The notes: generated by a model from the sequence alone, not told the origin. 47,287 nt of DNA from DATKPC01 sp035524275 (GCA_035524275.1 DATKPC010000028.1:1-47287), one strand, 5' to 3'; counted from the stretch's first letter, positions 24,492-33,244 are shown. Program-made: numbers and translations.

Positions 24492-25922
24492 ATGGCCAAC
24501 GACTTCGCGACCCTGCCGCCGGCGGATCGCCTGCACGACGCCCCGCGCCGCTACGACACCCGCGCGCTGCAGGCGGAGGACAGCGCGCACTACCTGCATC
24601 CGGCAACCGATTTCAAGGCGCTCGCCGCGGTCGGCGCGCGCGTCATCGTGCGCGGTGACGGCATCTACGTCTGGGACTCCGACGGCAATCGGATCCTCGA
24701 CGCGATGTCCGGGCTGTGGTGCGTCAACGTCGGCTACGGACGGCGCGAGCTGGCCGACGCCGCCTGGCGCCAGATGGTCGAGCTGCCTTTCTACAACAGC
24801 TTCTTCAACACGACGAACGTCCCGGCGCTGAAGCTTGCCGGCGAACTGGCGCGTATCGCGCCGCCCGGATTCCGCCACGTCTTCTTCGCCGGCTCCGGCT
24901 CCGAGGGCAACGACACGGTCGTGCGTCTCGTCCGGCGGTACTGGGACCTGCAGGGGCAGCCGCAGCGCAAGGTGATCGTCAGTCGCGTCAATGCCTACCA
25001 CGGCAGCACGGTGGCCGCGGCATCGCTGGGCGGGATGGCCGCGATGCACGCGCAGGGCGACCTGCCGATCCCCGGCATCGTGCACATCGGCCAGCCGTAC
25101 CATTTCGAGAGCGGGCGCGGCCTGGCGCGCGAGGAGTTCGGGCTCGTCGCCGCGCGATGGCTCGAGCAGAAGATCCTGGAGATCGGGCCCGAGAAGATCG
25201 CCGCGTTCATCGGCGAGCCCGTCCAGGGCGCCGGCGGCGTGATCATTCCGCCGCCGACCTACTGGCCGGAGATACAGCGCATCTGCGATCGCTACGGGAT
25301 CCTGCTGGTGTCCGACGAGGTCATCTGCGGCTTCGGGCGCCTCGGGCACTGGTTCGGGTGCGAAGCCATGCAGGCGCGGCCCGACCTGATCACGTTCGCG
25401 AAGGGCGTGACGTCCGGCTACCTCCCTCTGGGCGGCGTCCTGGTCGGCGACCGCGTCGCCGGGACGCTCATCGAGCGCGGCGAGGAATTCGCGCACGGCT
25501 TCACCTACAGCGGGCACCCCGCCTGTTGCGCGGTCGCGCTCGAGAACATCGCGATCATGCGTCGCGAGAACCTCGTCGATCGCGTTCGGCTCGACATCGC
25601 GCCGTACTTCAAGGACGCGTTCGAGTCGCTGGCGGACCATGCGCTCGTCGCCGAGGCGGAAACCTGCGGGCTGATGGCGGGGCTCGTGCTGGTGCGCGAC
25701 AAGGCGCGTCGCGAAGCCTTCCCCGCCGAATGGAAAGTCGGGCTCGCGTGTCGCGCGCACATGTTCGCGAGCGGGGTCGTGATGCGCGCCGTCGGCGACC
25801 GGATGATCGTCGCGCCGCCGCTCGTGATCACGCGCGCCCAGGTCGATGAAATGGTCGGCCTGATCCGCCGCAGCCTGGACCTCACGCTCGACGAGGCGCG
25901 CGAGCGCGGCTGGGTCGCATGA
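24492..25922 (+). CDS. spuC: Putrescine/polyamine-pyruvate aminotransferase, SpuC-type (class III)
   Basis: A 476-residue PLP-dependent class III aminotransferase, very like P. aeruginosa SpuC along its length: GARVIVRGDGIYVWDSDGN, AMSGLWCVNVGYGR, FAGSGSEGNDTV, NAYHGSTVAAASLGGM, GAGGVIIPPPTYWPEI and DEVICGFGRLG. Lys304 in FAKGVTSGYLPLGG is the Schiff-base lysine. It would transfer the terminal amino group of putrescine, or of gamma-glutamyl-putrescine, to pyruvate and yield the aldehyde for the PuuC-type dehydrogenase. It starts 30 bases after the first ligase. Its presence may replace the FAD oxidase PuuB, which is absent here. Whether it acts on free or glutamylated amine cannot be decided from sequence. 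Confidence 0.92.
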   Translation: MANDFATLPPADRLHDAPRRYDTRALQAEDSAHYLHPATDFKALAAVGARVIVRGDGIYVWDSDGNRILDAMSGLWCVNVGYGRRELADAAWRQMVELPFYNSFFNTTNVPALKLAGELARIAPPGFRHVFFAGSGSEGNDTVVRLVRRYWDLQGQPQRKVIVSRVNAYHGSTVAAASLGGMAAMHAQGDLPIPGIVHIGQPYHFESGRGLAREEFGLVAARWLEQKILEIGPEKIAAFIGEPVQGAGGVIIPPPTYWPEIQRICDRYGILLVSDEVICGFGRLGHWFGCEAMQARPDLITFAKGVTSGYLPLGGVLVGDRVAGTLIERGEEFAHGFTYSGHPACCAVALENIAIMRRENLVDRVRLDIAPYFKDAFESLADHALVAEAETCGLMAGLVLVRDKARREAFPAEWKVGLACRAHMFASGVVMRAVGDRMIVAPPLVITRAQVDEMVGLIRRSLDLTLDEARERGWVA

Positions 25923-26021
25923 GCGACGTGTCCCGCGCCCGCGTCGCGCCAGCCCCGCGCGCCTGTCCGGCGCACGGGATTTGGTCTTAAACTCCCTGCG
26001 CACAGTCCCGCGCGCTCACCG

Positions 26022-26828
26022 ATGCCGGAGCCTCCGCCCGCGCCCCCACGCCCGCCTGCCACGCCGCCCGCGAACGCGCGCGGGCGCGCAGCCTGCGTCC
26101 TGATCCCCTGCGACAACCGCCAGCTCGGCGGCCACCCGTTCTACGTCCTCGGCCGCAAGTACGCCGACGCGGTGCGCGAGGCGGCGCGCTGCCTGCCGCT
26201 GATCGTTCCCACGGGCGAGCACATCGACGTCGATCCTTACCTCGATCTCGTCGACGGCATCGTCCTGACCGGATCGCCCGCGAACGTGCACCCCTCGCAT
26301 TTCGGGCAGGACGTGCACGATCCCGCGTTGCCGCTCGATACCGGGCGCGACGCGGTCACGCTGCCCCTCGTCCGCAAGGCCATCGAGCGCGGGCTGCCGC
26401 TGCTCGCGATCTGCCGCGGGCTGCAGGAGATCAACGTGGCGCTCGGCGGGTCGCTGCACCAGGCGATCCACCGGCTGCCGGATCGTCGCGACCACCGCGG
26501 CCGCGAGGGGTCGCCGGAGGAGCAATACGGCCCGGCGCATGACGTCGAAGCCGTGGCCGGCGGGCTGCTCGCAAGCTTCGTCGGCACGCGGCGATTCATC
26601 GTGAACTCGGTCCACGGACAGGGAATCGACCGGCTCGCCGCGGGGCTCGCCGTCGAGGCGACGGCCGACGACGGGACGATCGAGGCGGTCCGCATCCTCG
26701 CCCACCCCGGGTTTTCGCTCGCGCTTCAATGGCATCCGGAGTGGCGAGCGACCGAGAATCCCGTTTCGATGGCGATCTTCGCGGCCTTCGGCGACGCCTG
26801 CCGGGCCGCCCGCGGTCGCCGCCCCTGA
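26022..26828 (+). CDS. puuD: Gamma-glutamyl-gamma-aminobutyrate hydrolase (class I amidotransferase fold)
   Basis: A 268-residue peptidase C26 family protein that splits gamma-glutamyl-GABA into glutamate and GABA. The nucleophile is Cys131 in LAICRGLQEINVALGGSLHQ, with His238 and Glu240 in LQWHPEW completing the triad. LTGSPANVHPSHFG and FIVNSVHGQGIDRLA match PuuD closely. The first 20 residues are Pro/Ala-rich (MPEPPPAPPRPPATPP), beyond the usual family start; no internal ATG offers a clear alternative, and no strong Shine-Dalgarno sequence precedes 26022. A TTAAACT stretch at 25987-25993 might be a promoter element. It lies 99 bases after spuC and 90 before the second ligase. It is also called SpuA/PauD. 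Confidence 0.93.
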   Translation: MPEPPPAPPRPPATPPANARGRAACVLIPCDNRQLGGHPFYVLGRKYADAVREAARCLPLIVPTGEHIDVDPYLDLVDGIVLTGSPANVHPSHFGQDVHDPALPLDTGRDAVTLPLVRKAIERGLPLLAICRGLQEINVALGGSLHQAIHRLPDRRDHRGREGSPEEQYGPAHDVEAVAGGLLASFVGTRRFIVNSVHGQGIDRLAAGLAVEATADDGTIEAVRILAHPGFSLALQWHPEWRATENPVSMAIFAAFGDACRAARGRRP

Positions 26829-26918
26829 TGCTCGACGGCGGGCGCCTCGCGCGCCCGCGTCGCGGCCTTTCGCGCCACAACGCCAACCCCGCAACTTTTC
26901 CGCTCCGACGCAGGAACC

Positions 26919-28292
26919 ATGGGCCTACGAGAGAACTTCAGCCACGCCGACCTCGATCGCTGGCTCAACGAGAAACGCATCGACGAGATCGAGTGCCTGG
27001 TACCCGACCTGACCGGCGTCGCGCGCGGCAAGATCGTCCCGCGGGCCAAGTTTTCCGAGGACCGCGGCATGCGGCTCGCGGAGTCGGTGCTCGGCATGAC
27101 GGTCACCGGCGAGGCGCCGGACTCCAGCGAGTACGCCGAGGTGATCTCGGACAACGATGTCGACATGGAACTGCTGGCCGACCCGACGACGGTCTGCCTG
27201 GTGCCCTGGGCCGAGGAATCCAACCGCACGGCGCAGGTGATCCACGACTGCTACTTCGAGGACGGGCGCCTCGTCGACTTCGCGCCGCGCTCGGTGCTGC
27301 GGCGGGTCAGGGAGCTTTACGCGCAGGACGGGCTGGCGGCCGTCGTCGCGCCGGAACTCGAGTTCTACCTCATCGCGCAGAACACCGACCCGGACATCCC
27401 GCTCACGCCGCCCATCGGCCGCAGCGGGCGCGCCGAGACCAGCCGGCAGCACTACAGCATCGACGCGGTGAACGAGTTCGATCCGCTGTTCGAGGACATC
27501 TACAACTGGAGCGAGGTCATGGACCTCGACGTCGACACGCTGATCCACGAGATCGGCGCCGGCCAGATGGAGATCAACTTCCTGCACGGCGATCCGCTCG
27601 ATCTCGCGGACAACGTCTTCTATTTCAAGCGCACGCTGCGCGAGGCCGCGCTGAAGCACAAGATGTACGCGACCTTCATGGCCAAGCCGATGGCCAACGA
27701 GCCGGGCAGCGCGATGCACATCCACCAGAGCATCGTCGACAAGCGATCGGGCCGCAACATCTTCTCGAACATCGACGGCTCGCCGGCCGACGCGTTCCGC
27801 CACTACATCGGCGGCCTGCAGAAGTACCTGCCGGCCGCGATGGCGTTCCTCGCGCCGTACGTGAACTCCTACCGACGCCTGGTGCGCCACTCGGCGGCGC
27901 CGATCAACCTCCGCTGGGGCCGGGACAACCGCACCGTCGGGATCCGCGTCCCGCGCTCGACGCCGGAGAACCGGCGCATCGAGAATCGGGTCATCGGCGC
28001 CGACGCCAACCCGTACGTCGCGACGGCCGTGACGCTGGCGTGCGGCTACCTGGGGATGAAGGAGCGGATCGAGCCGGCCGACGAGTCGATGGGCAGCGCC
28101 TACCGCAGCGACTTCGAGCTGCCGCGCAGCATGTCGGACGCGCTGACGCTGCTGGCGCAGGCTCCGGAACTCGCGAAACTCCTCGGGGAGCGCTTCGTGA
28201 CCGTCTACCGGCTCGTCAAGGAGCTCGAGTACGACGAATTCATGAAAGTGATCAGTTCTTGGGAGCGCGAGCACCTGCTGCTGCACGTATAG
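26919..28292 (+). CDS. puuA: Glutamine-synthetase-like gamma-glutamylpolyamine synthetase (paralog 2)
   Basis: A 457-residue paralog of the ligase at 23082, alike from WLNEKRIDEIECLVPDL to the C-terminal SSWEREHLLLHV. Both share long identical runs such as NEPGSAMHIHQS and GAGQMEINFLHGDPL. Differences cluster at the N-terminus, around residues 55-75, and in the loop after MHIHQS, which may set amine preference. As in paralog 1, the adenylylation tyrosine motif is replaced (DFELPRSMSDAL). Ribosome binding site CAGGAA is directly before the ATG. Assigning puuA to this copy rather than the other is arbitrary; Pseudomonas clusters also keep two or more (SpuB, SpuI). The two palindromes following the stop separate it from the receptor gene. 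Confidence 0.9.
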   Translation: MGLRENFSHADLDRWLNEKRIDEIECLVPDLTGVARGKIVPRAKFSEDRGMRLAESVLGMTVTGEAPDSSEYAEVISDNDVDMELLADPTTVCLVPWAEESNRTAQVIHDCYFEDGRLVDFAPRSVLRRVRELYAQDGLAAVVAPELEFYLIAQNTDPDIPLTPPIGRSGRAETSRQHYSIDAVNEFDPLFEDIYNWSEVMDLDVDTLIHEIGAGQMEINFLHGDPLDLADNVFYFKRTLREAALKHKMYATFMAKPMANEPGSAMHIHQSIVDKRSGRNIFSNIDGSPADAFRHYIGGLQKYLPAAMAFLAPYVNSYRRLVRHSAAPINLRWGRDNRTVGIRVPRSTPENRRIENRVIGADANPYVATAVTLACGYLGMKERIEPADESMGSAYRSDFELPRSMSDALTLLAQAPELAKLLGERFVTVYRLVKELEYDEFMKVISSWEREHLLLHV

Positions 28293-28296
28293 TCGT

Positions 28297-28342
28297 CCTG
28301 CCGCGCGGCAGGGGATCCGCGCAGGCAGGCCCGCCGGCGGGC
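28297..28342 (+). terminator. Two adjacent perfect palindromes between the second ligase and the TonB receptor gene
   Basis: CCTGCCGCGCGGCAGG (28297-28312) and GCCCGCCGGCGGGC (28329-28342) are both perfect palindromes, the first beginning 5 bases after the ligase stop. Neither is followed by a T-run. They may end, attenuate or protect the ligase transcript. An A+T-rich AGATAAATTGCTAGAA at 28351-28366 follows and could hold a -10 box for the receptor gene, but no -35 is seen. Confidence 0.4.
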
Positions 28343-28439
28343 ACGCTGGCAGATAAATTGCTAGAAGACCGGTGACGCGTGGCCACGGCCAACGCCAGGG
28401 CCGGCGCGGAAGACGGTACGACGACGGGGGAGGGGATCG

Positions 28440-30992
28440 ATGCAGTCGAAGCGGCTTGGTCTTGGCCTGGGCGCGTGCGAGCGCGTGAATCGCGTGCCGG
28501 CGGCTCGCGCGATCGTCGTCGCGGTACTCGCGGCGTCCGGCGCCGGCGGATGGGTCCAGGCCGCGTTCGCGGCCGGTGGCACGGACACGGCGGGGTCCGA
28601 CGACAGCGCCGCACCGCCGCCAGCGGCTGACGGCGCGAGCCCGCTCAAGGAAATCGTGATCACCGCGACGCGCCACGAGGAGAGCCAGAGCAAGGTGCCC
28701 GTCAGCGTGAGCGCGTTCACGCAGGAGTCGATGGATCTCAAGGGAATCAAGGACTTCAGCGACGTGGCGCGCTTCACCCCCGGCGTGACGATCGACACGA
28801 ACGGGACGAATTCGATCTCGATCCGCGGGATCGCCTCCTCCGGCGGCGCCGGGACGACCGGCATCTACATCGACGACACGCCGATCCAGATGCGCGCGCT
28901 CGGCTTCAATCCGGACGACGCGCTGCCGAAGGCTTTCGATCTCGATCGCGTCGAGGTGCTGCGAGGGCCGCAGGGCACGCTGTTCGGCGCCGGGTCCGAA
29001 GGCGGCACCGTGCGCTACATCATGACGCAGCCGAGCTTGTACAAGTCGAGCCTCTATGCACGGACCGAGGTCTCGATGACGGAGAAGGGCCGGCCCAGCT
29101 ACGAGGCCGGGATCGCCGGTGGCGGGCCGCTGATCGACGATACGCTGGGCTTGCGCGCCAGCGTCTGGTATCGCCACGACGGCGGCTGGATCGACCTCGT
29201 CGATCCCAACACGCAGGCGACGCTGGAGAAGGACGCGAACTACTCCGACACGGTCGTCATGCGGCTGGCCGGCCTGTGGGCGGCGACGCCCGGCATCAGC
29301 GTCACGCCCAGCGTCCTGTACCAGGACCGGCAGACCCACAACACGACGGTCTACTGGCCGATCTACTCCGATCCGTCGACGAACACGTACCGCGACGGCG
29401 ACCCGGACCGTCGGCCGGAGCCCGACCACTACGTGCTGCCCTCCGTCAAGGTCGAGGCGGACCTCGGGCGCTCGACGTTCATCTCGAACACGTCGTTCTA
29501 CGCGCGTCGCGACATCAGCGGCTATCCGGGGACGATCTACAACCTCGGGTACTACCAGACGTTCGGCTGGCCGGCGAGCAATCCGTCGCTGACCTACCTC
29601 AACCCGTCCTACTACCCGCTGATCGACTCCAACGGCATCCACCTGCCCGCCGGTGTCCAGGACTACCGGTCGCCGGCGACGGTCACGAACAAGCAGCGCA
29701 ACCTGGCCCAGGAATTCCGGCTGCAGTCGAACGATCCGAAGTCCCCCTGGACGTGGACGGCCGGGATGTTCTGGTCGGTCAACCACGAGACGAGCATCGA
29801 GGAGATCAGCGACCCGATGCTCAACCAGCTGTTCCAGGCGCTCTACGGCGTCTATGCGACCGATCCTTCGGTGTTCGGCGAGGCACTGCTGCCCAACGGC
29901 GATTCGTACTACAACGAAAACCACGGGACCGACTGGCAACTCGCGGGCTTCGGCGAGGCCACGTTTGCGGTGACCGACCGCCTCAAGCTGACCGCCGGCG
30001 CGCGCTACTCCAAGACGAAGTTCAGCTTCACCCACTTCTCCGACGGACCGCAGAACTTCGGCCCCTTCAGCGGTGCGGGATCGCAGCACGAGACGCCGTT
30101 CACGCCGAAGCTTGGCGCGACATTCCAGGTCGATCCGAACGACATGGTCTACGCGACGTATTCCAAGGGGTTCCGGATCGGCGGCGCCAACGCGCCCATT
30201 CCGGTGGCGCCGTGCGCGGCCGACTTCCAGGCGCTCGGCATTCCGGGTGCTCCGGACGCCTACAACTCCGATACGGTCCAGAGCTACGAAATCGGTTCGA
30301 AGAACAACATCGGCGGGCAGCTCCGCCTCGCCTCGAGCCTCTACTACATCAACTGGAAGGGGATCCAGCAGAACATCTACCTGCCGGGCTGCGGGTTCCA
30401 GTTCACGACCAACCTCGGCACCGCGGTGGCGAAGGGCTTCGACCTGCAGGCCGACTGGGCCGTCACGCATGCGCTGGTGCTCGAGTCCGCGATCGGCTAC
30501 ACCGATGCCCGCTTCTCCAAGGACGCGACCTTGTCGCCGTCGGCGCCGGCCGTCGCGCTGAAGGGCGATGCGATCACCGGGCAGAGCGGCGTCGGTGCCC
30601 CGCCCTGGACCGTGACGCTCGGCGCGCAGTTCAATTTCCTGCTCGACAGTCGCAAGTCGTATTTCCGCGTCGACTACGAGTACCAGAGCCGCAATCACTG
30701 GCTCACCGCGGCCGAGGACCTGAATACCAGCCAGTACGATCCCTACGCCTACACGCCTTCGGCAACGTCCTTCGTCTCGTTGCGCGGCGGCACCGAAGTG
30801 GGCGGGTGGAGCGTCTCGGCGTTCATCGACAACCTCTTCGACGCGCATCCCGACCTGCCCCCATCGGCGTTGAACTATCCCCACAGCGACATCGACACGG
30901 TGGCCCCGCCCGGACAGGCCGCTTCGGTCCTTCTGAGGCGCTATACCTATCGTCCGCGGACGGTCGGCTTGACCGCGACGTACCGGATGTGA
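28440..30992 (+). CDS. TonB-dependent outer-membrane receptor in the polyamine cluster
   Basis: An 850-residue TonB-dependent receptor. The N-terminus has a signal peptide (hydrophobic 22-44, likely cleavage after AFA at 44), an acidic Pro/Ala linker, and a TonB box EIVITATR at 71-78. The plug follows (about 85-210) with SISIRGIASSGG, GIYIDDTPIQ and VEVLRGPQGTLFGAGSEGGTV. The remaining 640 residues are a 22-strand barrel with aromatic strand ends; two Cys in APCAADF and PGCGFQF could pair in outer loops. The chain ends TATYRM rather than in the usual aromatic residue. A GGGGGAGGGG element precedes the ATG. One base separates its stop from the PuuC-type gene, so they are co-translated. Substrate is unknown; family members carry siderophores, cobalamin, sugars or others, and uptake of a polyamine-related compound is inferred from context only. 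Confidence 0.92.
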   Translation: MQSKRLGLGLGACERVNRVPAARAIVVAVLAASGAGGWVQAAFAAGGTDTAGSDDSAAPPPAADGASPLKEIVITATRHEESQSKVPVSVSAFTQESMDLKGIKDFSDVARFTPGVTIDTNGTNSISIRGIASSGGAGTTGIYIDDTPIQMRALGFNPDDALPKAFDLDRVEVLRGPQGTLFGAGSEGGTVRYIMTQPSLYKSSLYARTEVSMTEKGRPSYEAGIAGGGPLIDDTLGLRASVWYRHDGGWIDLVDPNTQATLEKDANYSDTVVMRLAGLWAATPGISVTPSVLYQDRQTHNTTVYWPIYSDPSTNTYRDGDPDRRPEPDHYVLPSVKVEADLGRSTFISNTSFYARRDISGYPGTIYNLGYYQTFGWPASNPSLTYLNPSYYPLIDSNGIHLPAGVQDYRSPATVTNKQRNLAQEFRLQSNDPKSPWTWTAGMFWSVNHETSIEEISDPMLNQLFQALYGVYATDPSVFGEALLPNGDSYYNENHGTDWQLAGFGEATFAVTDRLKLTAGARYSKTKFSFTHFSDGPQNFGPFSGAGSQHETPFTPKLGATFQVDPNDMVYATYSKGFRIGGANAPIPVAPCAADFQALGIPGAPDAYNSDTVQSYEIGSKNNIGGQLRLASSLYYINWKGIQQNIYLPGCGFQFTTNLGTAVAKGFDLQADWAVTHALVLESAIGYTDARFSKDATLSPSAPAVALKGDAITGQSGVGAPPWTVTLGAQFNFLLDSRKSYFRVDYEYQSRNHWLTAAEDLNTSQYDPYAYTPSATSFVSLRGGTEVGGWSVSAFIDNLFDAHPDLPPSALNYPHSDIDTVAPPGQAASVLLRRYTYRPRTVGLTATYRM

Positions 30993-30993
30993 G

Positions 30994-32505
30994 ATGACCG
31001 CAACGCCTCCGCCGTCGACCTCGCCGGCCGTCGACTGGCGCGCGCGCGCGGCGGCCGCCTGCCCGGACGGACGGCTGTTCGTCGACGGGGAGCGCGGCGA
31101 CGCGCAGGACGGCCGGACATTCGACAGCGTGTCGCCGATCGACGGGCGGCTGCTGGCCCGCGTGGCGCGCGGCGCCGCCGCCGATGTCGACCGGGCCGTC
31201 GCGAGCGCGCGTCGCGCGTTCGACGACGGGCGCTGGTCGCAGCAGTCGCCGGCGGCGCGCAAGAAGGTGCTGCAGCGCTTCGCCGAGCGCGTCCTCGCCT
31301 GCCGGGACGAGTTGGGCCTGCTGGAAACGCTCGATGTCGGCAAGCCGATTCGCTACAGCCGCGAGATCGATGTTCCGGCGACGTCGCGATGCATCGCCTG
31401 GTATGCGGAAGCCATCGACAAGGTCTACGGCGAGATCGCGCCGACGCGAGCCGACGCGCTCGCGCTGGTCACGCGCGAGCCGATGGGGGTCGTCGGGGCG
31501 ATCGTTCCGTGGAACTACCCGATGATCATGGCCGCGTGGAAACTCGGCCCGGCGCTCGCCACCGGCAATTCGGTCGTGCTGAAGCCGTCGGAGAAGTCGC
31601 CGCTGACGGCGCCGCGGCTCGCGGAACTCGCGCTGGAGGCGGGCTTGCCGCCCGGCGTCTTCAATGTCGTGACCGGGTACGGCGGCGAAGCCGGCGAGGC
31701 GCTCGCGCTGCATATGGACGTCGACGCGATCGGATTCACCGGCTCGACGCGCACGGGACGCCGGATGCTGGAGTATGCCGGACGCTCGAACCTGAAGCGC
31801 GTCTACAACGAACTGGGCGGCAAGTCCGCCAACATCGTCTTTGCCGATTACGACGACCCGGCGCGGGCGGCGGCCGCGGCGGCCGGAAGCATGTTCTTCA
31901 ACCAGGGCGAATCCTGCAATGCGCCGTCGCGCCTGCTCGTCGAGGACTCGATCGCCGACGCTTTCGTCGCGCGCGTCGTCGAGGCGGCGGCGAGGCATGC
32001 GCCCGGCGATCCGCTCGATCCGGACTGCGTCATGGGCGCGATCGTCGACGAGACGCAACTGCGCACCGTCATGTCCTACATCGAATCCGGCCGCGCCGAG
32101 GGCGCGAAGTGCCTGACGGGTGGCTCGCGCGCGCGGATCGACTCCGGCGGCTTCTACGTGGCGCCGACCGTGTTCGACCGGGTCGACCCGGGGATGACGA
32201 TCGCGCGAGAGGAGATCTTCGGGCCCGTGTTGTCCGTGATCCGTTTCCGCACCGAGGACGAGGCGGTGGCGATCGCGAATGCAACGCCCTACGGCCTGCA
32301 GGCCGGGGTCTGGTCGAGCAACCTCGGCCGCGCGCATCGCATGGCGCGCCGGCTGCGGGCCGGCACGGTCCACGTCAATCAATACGACGAGGACGACATC
32401 ACGGTCCCGTTCGGCGGCTACAAGCAGAGCGGCAACGGCCGTGACAAGTCGCTGCACGCGTTCGAAAAGTACACCGAGCTCAAGACGACCTGGATCCGGA
32501 TCTGA
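30994..32505 (+). CDS. puuC: Gamma-glutamyl-gamma-aminobutyraldehyde dehydrogenase, PuuC/KauB type
   Basis: A 503-residue NAD(P)-dependent aldehyde dehydrogenase. Conserved features: PWNYPMIMAAWKLGPALATGN, KPSEKSPLTA, IGFTGSTRTGR, catalytic Glu273 in NELGGKS and nucleophile Cys308 in NQGESCNAPSR, then EIFGPVLSV and the C-terminal PFGGYKQSGNGRDKSLHA. The GESCNA loop differs from the common GQxCxA. PuuC oxidises gamma-glutamyl-GABA semialdehyde to gamma-glutamyl-GABA; related enzymes also take aminobutyraldehyde and 3-hydroxypropanal. ATG comes one base after the receptor stop (TGAGATG). Assignment to this step rests on the family and the cluster; betaine-aldehyde-type activity is the main alternative. 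Confidence 0.88.
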   Translation: MTATPPPSTSPAVDWRARAAAACPDGRLFVDGERGDAQDGRTFDSVSPIDGRLLARVARGAAADVDRAVASARRAFDDGRWSQQSPAARKKVLQRFAERVLACRDELGLLETLDVGKPIRYSREIDVPATSRCIAWYAEAIDKVYGEIAPTRADALALVTREPMGVVGAIVPWNYPMIMAAWKLGPALATGNSVVLKPSEKSPLTAPRLAELALEAGLPPGVFNVVTGYGGEAGEALALHMDVDAIGFTGSTRTGRRMLEYAGRSNLKRVYNELGGKSANIVFADYDDPARAAAAAAGSMFFNQGESCNAPSRLLVEDSIADAFVARVVEAAARHAPGDPLDPDCVMGAIVDETQLRTVMSYIESGRAEGAKCLTGGSRARIDSGGFYVAPTVFDRVDPGMTIAREEIFGPVLSVIRFRTEDEAVAIANATPYGLQAGVWSSNLGRAHRMARRLRAGTVHVNQYDEDDITVPFGGYKQSGNGRDKSLHAFEKYTELKTTWIRI

Positions 32506-32530
32506 CGGCGGGCGCCGCAGGAACGACGAC

Positions 32531-33244
32531 CTACCTCGGCAGTGCCTGCAGCCAGCGGTCGTAGAGCCTTCCGGCGACGCGACGGCTCGACGGCAGCGCC
32601 GTCGGCGTCTGCGCCCGGATCCGTTCCTCGGTCTGGACCGTCGGTAATCCGCGCCCGCGCGCGAGTTCGTCGCGTCCGCCGTCGTCGAACCAGGCCTCGA
32701 TCTTCTCCGGCGTGATCTCGCCGTGGAACTGCATGCCCAGATGCCGGTCCGCGACAACGAAGGCCTGGTGCGGGACGAGCGCGTTGCCCGCGATCAGTTC
32801 GGCGCCCTCCGGAATCGAGAACGCGTCGTAGTGCCACTGGAACATGGCGCAACGCTCCTCGTCGCCGAGCCAGTCGCGCGCGCTCGGCGAGGCGGCCGCC
32901 ACGACATCGAACCACCCGATCTCGGTGTGCGGCGAGCGTTCGACGCGCGCGCCGAGCGCGCTCGCGAGCAACTGGCCGCCGAGACAATGCCCGATCACGG
33001 GCACGCCCGCCGCCACGGCGGCCGCGACCAGCCGCTCCGTTTGCCGCAGCACCGGAAGGTCGTCGTTGACGCTGCAGGGGCCGCCGAGCAGCGCGAGGCC
33101 CGCAACGGCGTCGAGTTCCGGTGGCAGCGCCGCGCCTGCGTGGAGCGGCACCACGTGCAGCGGGACGCCGCGCGCATGCAGGTGCTCGGCGAAGAATCCG
33201 GCGCCGTCGTGGCGATGGAACTGCAGCACGGCGACCGGGCGCAT
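32531..33244 (-). CDS. Class I glutamine amidotransferase-like protein
   Basis: A 237-residue GATase1 domain protein of the GMP-synthase-like group. Cys87 in IGHCLGGQLLA is the nucleophile and His174/Glu176 in MQFHGEITPE complete the triad. It also has GGPCSVNDD near 54-62 and QWHYDAFSIPEGA, typical of stand-alone members whose substrates are mostly unknown. It converges with the aldehyde dehydrogenase gene across 25 bases and lies 40 bases downstream of yajQ on the same strand, so it is probably co-transcribed with yajQ rather than with the polyamine genes. It is distinct from the peptidase-C26 PuuD protein. A role in amide hydrolysis is likely; the donor is unknown. Confidence 0.85.
   Translation of the reverse strand: MRPVAVLQFHRHDGAGFFAEHLHARGVPLHVVPLHAGAALPPELDAVAGLALLGGPCSVNDDLPVLRQTERLVAAAVAAGVPVIGHCLGGQLLASALGARVERSPHTEIGWFDVVAAASPSARDWLGDEERCAMFQWHYDAFSIPEGAELIAGNALVPHQAFVVADRHLGMQFHGEITPEKIEAWFDDGGRDELARGRGLPTVQTEERIRAQTPTALPSSRRVAGRLYDRWLQALPR

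Noticed and set aside
22887..26003. A 1,038-codon minus-strand open frame antisense to ligase 1 and spuC
   Set aside because: Same antisense bias; both plus-strand genes have full motifs and good ribosome binding sites.
26925..31343. A 1,472-codon open frame on the minus strand across ligase 2 and the TonB receptor gene
   Set aside because: It mirrors the codons of two clear plus-strand genes, has no recognisable domains and is Arg/Val/Asp-biased as expected from antisense of G/C-ending codons.
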